Assembly (NCBI GenBank): GCA_963766935.1
Contig: CAVYBY010000003.1
Coordinates: 124,001 to 188,000, forward strand
Reading direction: 5' to 3'
DNA from: CAVYBY01 sp963766935
GTDB lineage: Bacteria; Actinomycetota; UBA4738; HRBIN12
Length of the DNA: 64,000 nucleotides
Positions 57,370 to 64,000 of the stretch are shown in pieces. The notes beneath the pieces are model-generated. The model was not told the origin of the DNA. It made no database searches and saw nothing but the letters and a program-made list of their open reading frames with translations. Made by a program: the position numbers and the translations under genes. Every line of letters starts with the position of its first letter. Position 1 is the stretch's first letter.

Positions 57370-58065
57370 TCAGTGGGACGGGCGAACCACTGCTTGCCGC
57401 AAGGTCACGGTCCCGTAGCCGTTGGCCTCGTCTCCGACCACGTAGACCTGATAGGCCATCCGGGCAAGAAGCCGCAGGTGGCGGGGTCGAAGCAGATCCG
57501 TCGAGCTACCGACACCGCGCACGCGCAGCGTGTAGGTGCTGTCGTCGAACACGCCCGTGACGGAGCCGCCGTTGGGGATCCCGCGGAACGTCTTCACGCG
57601 GACGAGCGAGGCGTTGATCGCGCCGATGTCCGCCGTGTGGCGCAGGGACAGCCGGGCCATCCCCGGCTTCGTGTTCTGGATCGGGTTGCCAAAGATGAAC
57701 AGGCGCGGCTGGTGGCTCCCGACCCCGATGCCGGCGACGATCGTGTAGTTCTTGTCGACCAGCAGGTTGTAGGTGTGGGAGGCGAGGGCGAACCCGCCGC
57801 AGGTGGTGTTGTCGTTCGCCCGGTAGACGTCGATTTGGTACGCGGTGGGGTCGGCCGGCACGTCGAGGTCGACCACGAACTTCTTCCGGTAGGCGAAGTC
57901 GGACTTGACCTCGTCCCCGTTGACGCAGATGTCGAGCGTCTTCGCCGGGACTCCCTGCACGAAGAACACGCGAGCGGTGGTCCCGGCGCTTGCGGGGCCG
58001 GCCAACACCGTGACGAGCGACGCGGCGATCCCGCCGGCGACGACGAGCGACAGCAGCCGCTTCAT
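57370..58065 (-). CDS. Secreted DUF4397-like protein
   Basis: A 231-residue exported protein: signal peptide (LSLVVAGGIAASLVTVLAGP then ASA) and a domain opening ARVFFVQGVPAKTLDICVNG, the strand pattern of DUF4397 (short beta-rich extracellular proteins). Further strands: YTIVAGIGVGSHQPRLFIFG and ASLVRVKTFRGIPNGGSVTG. Single Cys pair may form a disulfide. Function unknown. RBS AGGGAGGAGATG is strong, unlike many neighbours. Confidence 0.75.
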   Translation of the reverse strand: MKRLLSLVVAGGIAASLVTVLAGPASAGTTARVFFVQGVPAKTLDICVNGDEVKSDFAYRKKFVVDLDVPADPTAYQIDVYRANDNTTCGGFALASHTYNLLVDKNYTIVAGIGVGSHQPRLFIFGNPIQNTKPGMARLSLRHTADIGAINASLVRVKTFRGIPNGGSVTGVFDDSTYTLRVRGVGSSTDLLRPRHLRLLARMAYQVYVVGDEANGYGTVTLRQAVVRPSH

Positions 58066-58201
58066 CTCATCTCCTCCCTGTCGAAGACCCCGGAGGTCAC
58101 GGGCGACGCCCGGGCGATCTGTTCCCGCATGGTTTCACCCGTCTCGCGCCCGGGCATCCGCCGAAGGGTCCACCCTCCCTACGCCGAACGGCCAAAGGAC
58201 G

Positions 58202-58217
58202 GAGCCCCGAAGGGCTC
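58202..58217 (-). terminator. UUCG-loop hairpin at the mutase stop codon
   Basis: On the minus strand GAGCCC-TTCG-GGGCTC overlaps the TGA of the mutase gene and is followed by CCGTCCTTTGG. It is compact and stable but has no clear T-run. Confidence 0.45.
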
Positions 58218-59844
58218 AGTTCCGGGGCCGGTACCTGCCGAACACGCCCGCCAGGACATCCGACACCTCGCCCAGCGTGGACCGGGCCCGCAGCGCCTCC
58301 TTCATGGGAGGCAGCACGTTCGCGGTTCCCCGGGCCGCGGATTCGACGGCGGCAAGGCCCGCGTCCACCGCCCCGGCATCCCGCGTCCGGCGGAGCTCGG
58401 CCAGACGCTCGACCTGCTTGTCGGCCTCGGCCTCGGAGATCCGCAGCAGCTCGGGCCTGGCCCCGTCGTCGTCGGCGAACCGGTTGACGCCGACGACCAC
58501 CCGGTCGCCGGTCTCGACCCGGCGCTGGATCCGGAACGCGGCCTCGTGGATCTCGTCCTGGTAGAAGCCGGCCTCGATCGCGGCGACGGCACCGCCCATC
58601 GCGTCGATCCGCTCGAGATAGGCGACCGCGAGCCGCTCCAGCTCGTCGGTGAGGGACTCGATGAAATACGAGCCCGCCAGCGGATCGACCGTGTCGGTCA
58701 CCCCCGACTCGAACCCGATCACCTGCTGGGTCCGCAGCGCGATCGTCGCCGACCGCTCGCTGGGAAGGGCGAGCGCCTCGTCGAACCCGTTCGTGTGCAG
58801 CGACTGGGTTCCGCCGAGGACCGCGGCGAGCGCCTCCATCGTCGTGCGGACGATGTTGTTCTCCGGCTGCTGCGCCGTGAGCGTCGCCCCGCCCGTCTGG
58901 GTGTGGAACCGCAGGGCCATGCTCCGCGGATCCGTTGTTCCGAACCGGTCGCGCATGATGCGCGCCCACAGACGCCGGGCCGCGCGGAACTTCGCGACCT
59001 CCTCGAAGAAGTTCATGTGGCACGCGAAGAAGAACGACAGGCGCGGGGCGACGTCGTCGATCGCGAGTCCGGCGTCGAGCGCGGCCTGAACGTAGGCGAT
59101 GCCGTTGCCGAGCGTGAAGGCGATCTCCTGCGCGGCCGTCGAGCCGGCCTCCCGCATGTGGTAGCCGCTGATCGAGATCGTGTTCCAGCGCGGCATGTGC
59201 TCGCCGCAATACGCGAAGACGTCGGTGATCAGGCGCATCGAGGGCTTCGGCGGGTAGATGTAGGTGCCCCGCGCGGCGTACTCCTTGAGCAGGTCGTTCT
59301 GGACCGTGCCGGTCAGCGCGGCCGAAGGGATGCCGCGCTCCTCGGCGACCAGCTCGTAGAGCAGGAGCAGGATCGGCGCCGTCGCGTTGATCGTCATCGA
59401 CGTCGAGACCTTGTCGAGCGGGATGCCGTCGAGCAGACGCGCCATGTCGTCCACCGAGTCGATCGCCACGCCGGTCTTGCCGACCTCGCCGGCCGCCCGC
59501 GGGCTGTCGGAGTCCAGCCCCATCTGGGTCGGCAGGTCGAAGGCGACCGAGATGCCCGTCTGCCCCTGGTCGAGGAGGTAGCGGAACCGCCGGTTGGTCT
59601 CGGCGGCCGTGGCCATCCCGGCGTACTGCCGCATCGTCCACAACCGGTCCCGGTACATCCGGGGGCGCGGGCCGCGCGTGAACGGGAACTCGCCCGGTTC
59701 CCCCAGCTGAACGGCGGGGTCGAAGCCCTCGAGGTCCTCGGCGCCGTAGACGGCCCGCACCTCGATCCCGGAGTCGGTGACTCGTTCCTCGGGCGGGTCT
59801 TCTCCCCCCGGATTGCCGCCCCGAGTTCCGCCCGGCGTGCTCAT
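58216..59844 (-). CDS. mcmA: Methylmalonyl-CoA mutase-type acyl-CoA mutase, large subunit
   Basis: A 542-residue catalytic (TIM-barrel) subunit without the C-terminal B12-binding domain, which must come from a separate small subunit not seen here. Motifs: LWTMRQYAGMATAAETNRRF, GISVAFDLPTQMGLDSDSP, MTINATAPILLLLYE, ALTGTVQNDLLKEYAARGTY, SISGYHMREAGSTAAQEIAF and GGTQSLHTNGFDEALALPSE. The PTQ-x-G-x-DSD type is the split archaeal/actinobacterial form. Converts (2R)-methylmalonyl-CoA to succinyl-CoA, although isobutyryl- or ethylmalonyl-CoA specificity cannot be excluded. Leaderless TACCCT lies seven bases before ATG 59844. Confidence 0.92.
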   Translation of the reverse strand: MSTPGGTRGGNPGGEDPPEERVTDSGIEVRAVYGAEDLEGFDPAVQLGEPGEFPFTRGPRPRMYRDRLWTMRQYAGMATAAETNRRFRYLLDQGQTGISVAFDLPTQMGLDSDSPRAAGEVGKTGVAIDSVDDMARLLDGIPLDKVSTSMTINATAPILLLLYELVAEERGIPSAALTGTVQNDLLKEYAARGTYIYPPKPSMRLITDVFAYCGEHMPRWNTISISGYHMREAGSTAAQEIAFTLGNGIAYVQAALDAGLAIDDVAPRLSFFFACHMNFFEEVAKFRAARRLWARIMRDRFGTTDPRSMALRFHTQTGGATLTAQQPENNIVRTTMEALAAVLGGTQSLHTNGFDEALALPSERSATIALRTQQVIGFESGVTDTVDPLAGSYFIESLTDELERLAVAYLERIDAMGGAVAAIEAGFYQDEIHEAAFRIQRRVETGDRVVVGVNRFADDDGARPELLRISEAEADKQVERLAELRRTRDAGAVDAGLAAVESAARGTANVLPPMKEALRARSTLGEVSDVLAGVFGRYRPRN

Positions 59845-59851
59845 GGGGCGA

Positions 59852-59857
59852 AGGGTA
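59852..59857 (-). promoter_or_regulatory. -10 box TACCCT, leaderless promoter of the mutase
   Basis: TACCCT is followed by seven bases and ATG 59844. Confidence 0.62.
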
Positions 59858-59870
59858 GCGCGGAAGGGGA

Positions 59871-59876
59871 TAAGGT
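59871..59876 (+). promoter_or_regulatory. -10 box TAAGGT, leaderless promoter of the O-methyltransferase
   Basis: TAAGGT is followed by six bases and GTG 59883; divergent from the mutase promoter with 13 bases between boxes. Confidence 0.62.
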
Positions 59877-59882
59877 CCGCTG

Positions 59883-60515
59883 GTGGACATCGTCGACCCG
59901 CGCATCGAGGAGTACATGACCGGCCTGCTCGCCCGCCACGACGAGCCGGTGCTGGTCGAGATGGAGCGCGAGGGCGCCGAGCGTGGCTTCCCCATCGTCG
60001 GCCGGGCGGTCGGCGTGACGCTCGAGACGCTGGCACGCTCGATCGGCGCCCGGCGCGTCGTCGAGCTGGGCTCGGGCTTCGGCTACTCGGGCTACTGGTT
60101 CGCCCGCGCGATCGGGCCCGGCGGCGAGCTGCACCTCACCGACGGCGACTCCGAGAACGCGGGAAAGGCGGAGAGCTACCTGTCGCGCGCCGGCCTCTGG
60201 GACGGCGTGACGTTCCACGTCGGCGACGCCCTCACGTCGTTTGCGGCCCTCGACGGCGAGTTCGACATCGTCTACTGCGACATCGACAAGGAGGGCTACC
60301 CCGACGCCTGGCGCGCGGCGAGCGAGCGCATCCGCGTCGGCGGGCTGTACCTGTGCGACAACGTGCTCGGCATCGGAAGCGGCAACGTCCTGGACGAGGG
60401 TCCGCTCTTCGACGCGATCCGCGAGCAGAACGCCTCGATCATGGCCGACGACCGCTACGTCTCGACGATCGTCCCGACCCGCCAAGGCGTCATGGTCGCC
60501 CTGCGCGTCGCCTAG
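59883..60515 (+). CDS. O-methyltransferase, class I (CCoAOMT-like)
   Basis: A 210-residue SAM-dependent enzyme. VVELGSGFGYSGYWFARAIG is motif I, DIVYCDIDKEGYPDAW is the metal/substrate DxDK region typical of the catechol/caffeoyl-CoA O-methyltransferase family, and RVGGLYLCDNVLGIG follows. Substrate unknown. The GTG 59883 is fixed by the -10 box. Followed seven bases later by a membrane protein gene. Confidence 0.88.
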   Translation: MDIVDPRIEEYMTGLLARHDEPVLVEMEREGAERGFPIVGRAVGVTLETLARSIGARRVVELGSGFGYSGYWFARAIGPGGELHLTDGDSENAGKAESYLSRAGLWDGVTFHVGDALTSFAALDGEFDIVYCDIDKEGYPDAWRAASERIRVGGLYLCDNVLGIGSGNVLDEGPLFDAIREQNASIMADDRYVSTIVPTRQGVMVALRVA

Positions 60516-60521
60516 GGGCGC

Positions 60522-61142
60522 ATGGCCGACCCCCGCGCCGCCGAGGACCCCGGCTGGCGACCGGCGCTCCGCGTCTTGTGGCACCGTTCCCCGCCCGGCC
60601 GCATCGCGTCCATGCTCCGGGAGCGGACGCTGCAACCGGTCGCAGGGCGTCCGGCCAACGCATTGACCGCGCTTCGCCTGATCTTCCTCCGGCTCGCCGC
60701 CTCGATTCCCCTGTACATCCTCGCCCTCTCGTTCCTCGGACCGTGGCGGCGGCAGGACGAGGCGAGGGCCGTCGCGGGCGCGACGATCGCGCTCGCCGCC
60801 CTCCTCGTGCTGATCGCCGCCTGGACCCGGACGCGACGGCTGCCCACGACGTCCCCGGCGTCGCTCGCCCGCTCCTATCAGACCCGCATGTTCCTCGGGA
60901 TCATCGTGAGCGAGGCCGCCGCGTTCGCCGGCATCGGCGCGACGTTCCTCGGCGTCCGGCTTTGGGTCGCGGTCGTCACGGCGACGCTGGCCGAGGTGGG
61001 CATGAGGCTGGTGGCCCCGAGCCGCCGGAACATCGCGCGCGATCAGGCACGGATCGCGGCGCTCGGCTCACCGCTGTCGCTGACGGCGGCCCTCCTGGAG
61101 CCTCCGGCTCCGGGCCGGCCCGGCGCGCCGGGGGCCGGATAG
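60522..61142 (+). CDS. Uncharacterised four-helix membrane protein
   Basis: A 206-residue protein with four hydrophobic helices (LIFLRLAASIPLYILALSFL; AVAGATIALAALLVLIAAW; MFLGIIVSEAAAFAGIGATF; LWVAVVTATLAEVGMRLVA), a basic N-terminus and a Pro/Gly-rich tail. The helix content and SYQTRMFLGIIVSEAAAF resemble small actinobacterial membrane proteins of unknown function. Probably co-transcribed with the O-methyltransferase. Confidence 0.65.
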   Translation: MADPRAAEDPGWRPALRVLWHRSPPGRIASMLRERTLQPVAGRPANALTALRLIFLRLAASIPLYILALSFLGPWRRQDEARAVAGATIALAALLVLIAAWTRTRRLPTTSPASLARSYQTRMFLGIIVSEAAAFAGIGATFLGVRLWVAVVTATLAEVGMRLVAPSRRNIARDQARIAALGSPLSLTAALLEPPAPGRPGAPGAG

Positions 61143-61245
61143 CCGGCCGCCGGGGACTCGGCGGCGCGGCGGGTACACTCCCGGTCGGCCGACGCGGCCG
61201 GCACCCTTTGGACGTCCCGGCCGCGGGGGCGACCTCTACAGGCGT

Positions 61246-61251
61246 TACGCT
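61246..61251 (+). promoter_or_regulatory. Possible -10 box TACGCT upstream of sdhC
   Basis: TACGCT ends nine bases before GTG 61261, slightly longer than the other leaderless spacings. A GGAG five bases before the GTG could instead act as a ribosome binding site from an upstream promoter such as TACACT at 61174. Confidence 0.35.
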
Positions 61252-61260
61252 GGAGTCGAC

Positions 61261-61665
61261 GTGGCGATCAGATCTCGCAAGACCAAGAGCGACTACGGCG
61301 GCATCTACAAGGGGCACGAGGGCCAGTGGTCCTGGCTGGTGCACCGGGTCACGGGCGTGGCGGTCATCCTGTTCCTCTTCGTCCACGTGCTGGATACCGC
61401 GCTGGTCGGCTGGGGGCCCAACGCCTACAACCGCGTCGTCTCCGCCTACCACAACCCCATCGTGCGGCTGCTGGAACTGGGACTCGTCGCCGCGGTGCTC
61501 TCGCACTCGTTCAACGGCATCAAGATCATGCTGATCGACTTCTTTCCCCGGCTGTCCAAGCACATCCGGATCATGGGGATCACGACGCTCGTCCTGTTCA
61601 TCGGCTCGATGATCCCGGTCACGTGGCTGATGGGCTCGGCGATCCTGGACGAGCTGAGGCACTGA
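61261..61665 (+). CDS. sdhC: Succinate dehydrogenase cytochrome b subunit
   Basis: A 134-residue membrane anchor with three helices. WSWLVHRVTGVAVILFLFVH contains the quinone-site Ser/Arg region and the HVLDTAL His that serves as haem ligand; LSHSFNGIKIMLIDFF is the second conserved block. It anchors SdhAB and passes electrons to quinone. First gene of sdhCDAB; its stop overlaps sdhD (TGATG). Confidence 0.9.
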   Translation: MAIRSRKTKSDYGGIYKGHEGQWSWLVHRVTGVAVILFLFVHVLDTALVGWGPNAYNRVVSAYHNPIVRLLELGLVAAVLSHSFNGIKIMLIDFFPRLSKHIRIMGITTLVLFIGSMIPVTWLMGSAILDELRH

Positions 61666-62123
61666 TGGCGACCACGACCTCGAGGTCGGGCGCGCCCGCT
61701 CCCCCCGCCGGCCGTCCTCCCCGCGCGGGGTCCTCACACGCCGGGCGCGACCGCCCGATGGGCGGGCTCGAGCTCTGGACGTGGCTCTTCATGCGCATCT
61801 CGGGGCTCTTGCTGCTGGTGCTGGCGGTCGGCCACGTGCTGATCATGCATCTGCCCGGCGGCGGGGTGACCCGCATCGACTTCGGGTTCGTCGCCGCCAG
61901 GTGGGACAACCCCGTGTGGCAGACGTGGGACTGGATGCTGCTGATCCTCGCGCTCGTGCACGGGGTCAGCGGCCTGCGGACGATCACGATGGACTACGTG
62001 CGCCGGCCCGGTCTGCGGTTCGCCATCACGACGCTGTTCATCGTGATCGGGTTCGTGATGATGATCCTCGGCACCGTGATCATCTTCACGTTCGACCCCG
62101 CCAAGTGGGGCGTCGCCGGATGA
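61665..62123 (+). CDS. sdhD: Succinate dehydrogenase membrane anchor subunit
   Basis: A 152-residue protein: Pro-rich N-terminal tail, then three helices (LFMRISGLLLLVLAVGHVLI with haem-ligand-type His; WMLLILALVHGVSGLRTITM; ITTLFIVIGFVMMILGTVII). Pairs with SdhC. Overlaps sdhC (TGATG) and sdhA (ATGA), so the subunits are translationally coupled. Confidence 0.9.
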   Translation: MATTTSRSGAPAPPAGRPPRAGSSHAGRDRPMGGLELWTWLFMRISGLLLLVLAVGHVLIMHLPGGGVTRIDFGFVAARWDNPVWQTWDWMLLILALVHGVSGLRTITMDYVRRPGLRFAITTLFIVIGFVMMILGTVIIFTFDPAKWGVAG

Positions 62124-63859
62124 CCACCACGCACACGTACGACGCCGTGATCGTCGGCGCCGGCGGGGCCGGGCTTCGGGCGGCGATCGAGACGTCGGGT
62201 CGCGTCCGCACCGCCGTCATCTCGAAGCTGTATCCCACGCGCTCCCATACCGGGGCCGCGCAGGGCGGCGTGTGCGCGGCGCTCGGCAACGTCGAAGAGG
62301 ACTCGCCCGAGTGGCACGCGTTCGACACGGTCAAGGGCGGCGACTACCTGGTCGACCAGCCCGCCGCCCAGCTCATGACCGAGGAAGCCATCGAGGCCAT
62401 CTACCAGCTCGAGCGCTGGGGGCTTCCGTTCAACCGCACCCCGGACGGCCGGATCGACCAGCGGCGGTTCGGCGGGCACACGCGCAACCACGGCGAGGCG
62501 CCGGTGCGCCGGGCGTGCTACGCGGCCGACCGCACGGGCCACATGATCCTGCAGACCCTCTACCAGCAGTGCGTCAAGCGCGACGTCCGGTTCTTCAACG
62601 AGTTCTACTGCCTCGATCTGCTTCTCGACGAACAGGGCCGGACCGCCGGGGTGGTTGCCTACGAGCTGGCGACGGGCGAGTTGCACGTGTTCCGCGCCAA
62701 GACGGTTCTGTTCGCGACGGGTGGATACGGCCGGATGTTCCGCGTCAGCTCCAACGCGCACGCGCTGACCGGCGACGGACCGTCGGTCGTGTGGCGTCGC
62801 GGGATCCCGCTGCAGGACATGGAGATGTTCCAGTTCCACCCGACCGGGCTCTACCGGCTGGGCGTGCTCCTGTCGGAGGCCGCGCGCGGTGAGGGCGCGA
62901 TCGTCCGCAACAAGGACGGCGAGCGATTCATGGAGCGCTACGCCCCGACGATCAAGGACCTCGCGCCGCGCGACATGGTGAGCCGGGCGATCTACCAGGA
63001 GATCCGCGAGGGGCGCGGCGCCGGCCCGAAGAGCGACTACGTCTACCTGGATCTCACCCACCTGCCGCACGAGGTGATCGAGAAGAAGCTGCCCGACATC
63101 ACCGAGTTCGCGCGTGTGTACCTGCGCGTCGAGCCCACGAAGGAGCCGGTGCCCGTCCAGCCGACGGCCCACTACGCCATGGGCGGCATCCCGACGGACA
63201 TCGACGCGCGGGTGGTGACCGGCGCAGGTGAGACCGCGGTCCCGGGGCTCTACGCCGCCGGCGAGTGCGCTTGCGTCTCGGTCCACGGCGCGAACCGCCT
63301 GGGGACGAACTCGCTGCTGGACCTGGTGGTGTTCGGCCGCCGGGGCGGCCGGCACATGGCCGCGTTCGCGGAGGAGTCGGCCCTCGCGGATCCGGCCGAG
63401 GATCCCGCCCGCCCGACGGTGGAGATGCTCGACAAGATCCTCACGCGAACGGGTGGCGACAACGGCGCCGACATCCGCTCCGAGCTCCAGGATTCGATGT
63501 TCGACCTCGCCTTCGTGGTGCGGAACCAAGAGGGCTTGTCGAAGATGCGCGAGCTGCTGGGCGGCCTTCGCGACCGGTACGACCGGGTGGCGATCACCGA
63601 CAAGGGCGCCTCCTACAACACGGACTTGATGGAGACCGTCGAGATCGGCTTTCTGCTCGACTGCGCGCAGGCCCTGGTCGAGAGCGCCATCGCCCGCACC
63701 GAGAGCCGCGGAGCGCACTACCGCGAAGACCACCCGCTTCGCGACGACGCCAACTGGCTGAAGCACACGCTCGCCTACCGGACCGACGATGGCTCGGTGC
63801 GGCTCGACTACAAGCCCGTCAAGATGGGCCCCTACGTCCCGATGGAGCGGAAATACTGA
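62120..63859 (+). CDS. sdhA: Succinate dehydrogenase flavoprotein subunit
   Basis: A 579-residue FAD subunit oxidising succinate to fumarate. FAD motif DAVIVGAGGAGLRAAIE, the covalent-flavin His in SHTGAAQGGVCAALGN, RRFGGHTRNHGEAPVRRACY, FHPTGLYRLGVLLSEAARGE, HYAMGGIPTDIDARV (catalytic Arg/His region) and GECACVSVHGANRLGTNSLL. Length and C-terminal half are typical. Stop overlaps sdhB start (TGATG). Confidence 0.96.
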   Translation: MTTTHTYDAVIVGAGGAGLRAAIETSGRVRTAVISKLYPTRSHTGAAQGGVCAALGNVEEDSPEWHAFDTVKGGDYLVDQPAAQLMTEEAIEAIYQLERWGLPFNRTPDGRIDQRRFGGHTRNHGEAPVRRACYAADRTGHMILQTLYQQCVKRDVRFFNEFYCLDLLLDEQGRTAGVVAYELATGELHVFRAKTVLFATGGYGRMFRVSSNAHALTGDGPSVVWRRGIPLQDMEMFQFHPTGLYRLGVLLSEAARGEGAIVRNKDGERFMERYAPTIKDLAPRDMVSRAIYQEIREGRGAGPKSDYVYLDLTHLPHEVIEKKLPDITEFARVYLRVEPTKEPVPVQPTAHYAMGGIPTDIDARVVTGAGETAVPGLYAAGECACVSVHGANRLGTNSLLDLVVFGRRGGRHMAAFAEESALADPAEDPARPTVEMLDKILTRTGGDNGADIRSELQDSMFDLAFVVRNQEGLSKMRELLGGLRDRYDRVAITDKGASYNTDLMETVEIGFLLDCAQALVESAIARTESRGAHYREDHPLRDDANWLKHTLAYRTDDGSVRLDYKPVKMGPYVPMERKY

Positions 63860-64000
63860 TGGCCACCGCCGCCGAAGCGCTGGAGACGAGCGACCGCCGC
63901 GAGGTGGGCGCCGACCAGGAGGTCGTGCCGCTCACGCTCAAGATCCGGCGATTCAACCCGGAGGTCTCGCAGGACTCGTGGTGGGACGAGTTCACGGTGC
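63859..64000 (+). CDS. sdhB: Succinate dehydrogenase iron-sulfur subunit (partial)
   Basis: The first 47 codons of the Fe-S subunit (MATAAEALETSDRREV..., then PLTLKIRRFNPEVSQDSWWD), which runs off the window. The LKIRRFNPE strand is the start of the plant-type ferredoxin domain; the Fe-S Cys residues lie beyond the end. Overlaps sdhA. Confidence 0.88.
   Translation, partial: MATAAEALETSDRREVGADQEVVPLTLKIRRFNPEVSQDSWWDEFTV

Noticed and set aside
58066..58215. A 150-base G+C-rich leader upstream of the DUF4397 gene with several stem-loops and GGGTGAAACC, considered as a riboswitch.
   Set aside because: It lacks the conserved cores of c-di-AMP, c-di-GMP, cobalamin and SAM classes that I could check by eye, and part of it is the mutase terminator hairpin. 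A covariance-model search would be decisive.

Overview
The window is high-G+C bacterial chromosome, densely coded, with no intergenic stretch above about 240 bases and no rRNA, tRNA, CRISPR array, insertion sequence or phage module that I could find. Gene content points to Actinomycetota or a high-G+C Chloroflexota lineage (for example the Limnocylindria type). The actinobacterial-looking traits are a DUF222/13E12 HNH gene behind a perfect LexA box, an AccE-like subunit beside a PccB-type carboxyltransferase, an F420:NADPH reductase, a DevS/DevR-like pair and many leaderless promoters. The HerA-NurA-SbcD-SbcC operon and the large cyclase/ATPase/TPR protein are common in Chloroflexota and other deep branches. 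I cannot decide between these from the sequence alone.

Layout. 1-8842 (-): a surface-polysaccharide operon: rmlA, glycosyltransferase, rmlB, rmlD, a coiled-coil methyltransferase, a small protein sharing its coil module, two glycosyltransferases, then an ABC-2 exporter permease and the first bases of its ATPase. 8935-12153 (+): signalling (degenerate GGDEF protein, GAF histidine kinase, NarL/DevR-type regulator), then DoxX. 12974-16269 (-): aconitase and a hotdog thioesterase. 16297-17001 (+): a lipoprotein. 16994-23407 (-): nurA-herA-sbcD-sbcC. 23643-26378 (+): a membrane coiled-coil histidine-kinase-like protein that lacks the phospho-acceptor His. 26411-29477 (-): thiolase and an unusual FtsH-like protease. 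29658-31758 (+): XRE regulator, methylmalonyl-CoA epimerase, LexA-boxed HNH gene. 31739-33975 (-): frameshifted crotonyl-CoA carboxylase/reductase and a Cas4/AddB-like nuclease. 34003-40725 (+): ArsR-DUF2087 regulator, lysozyme-like protein, propionyl-CoA carboxylase beta and epsilon, two glycosyltransferases, frameshifted EEP-family protein. 40732-41607 (-): 3-hydroxyacyl-CoA dehydrogenase. 41632-48525 (+): membrane protein and a tightly overlapping envelope cluster around a CopC-CopD fusion. 48506-54808 (-): M23 peptidase, cyclase/AAA/TPR regulator, VOC protein, PH-SHOCT membrane protein, biotin ligase. 54841-56571 (+): biotin-dependent carboxylase alpha subunit. 56590-59844 (-): F420:NADPH reductase, DUF4397 secreted protein, acyl-CoA mutase. 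59883-64000 (+): O-methyltransferase, membrane protein and sdhCDA with the start of sdhB.

How the parts fit. Thiolase, 3-hydroxyacyl-CoA dehydrogenase, Ccr, epimerase, propionyl-CoA carboxylase, biotin ligase, acyl-CoA mutase, SdhCDAB and aconitase together outline C3/C4 acyl-CoA metabolism (propionyl-CoA to succinyl-CoA, and possibly part of an ethylmalonyl-CoA pathway) feeding the TCA cycle. These genes are scattered over several transcription units.

Two window-wide signals stand out. (1) About half of the genes that head transcription units have a TANNNT -10 element ending 5-8 bases before the start codon, so their mRNAs should be leaderless. (2) Three or four genes are split by single-base indels in short GC runs, which may be assembly errors or real decay.
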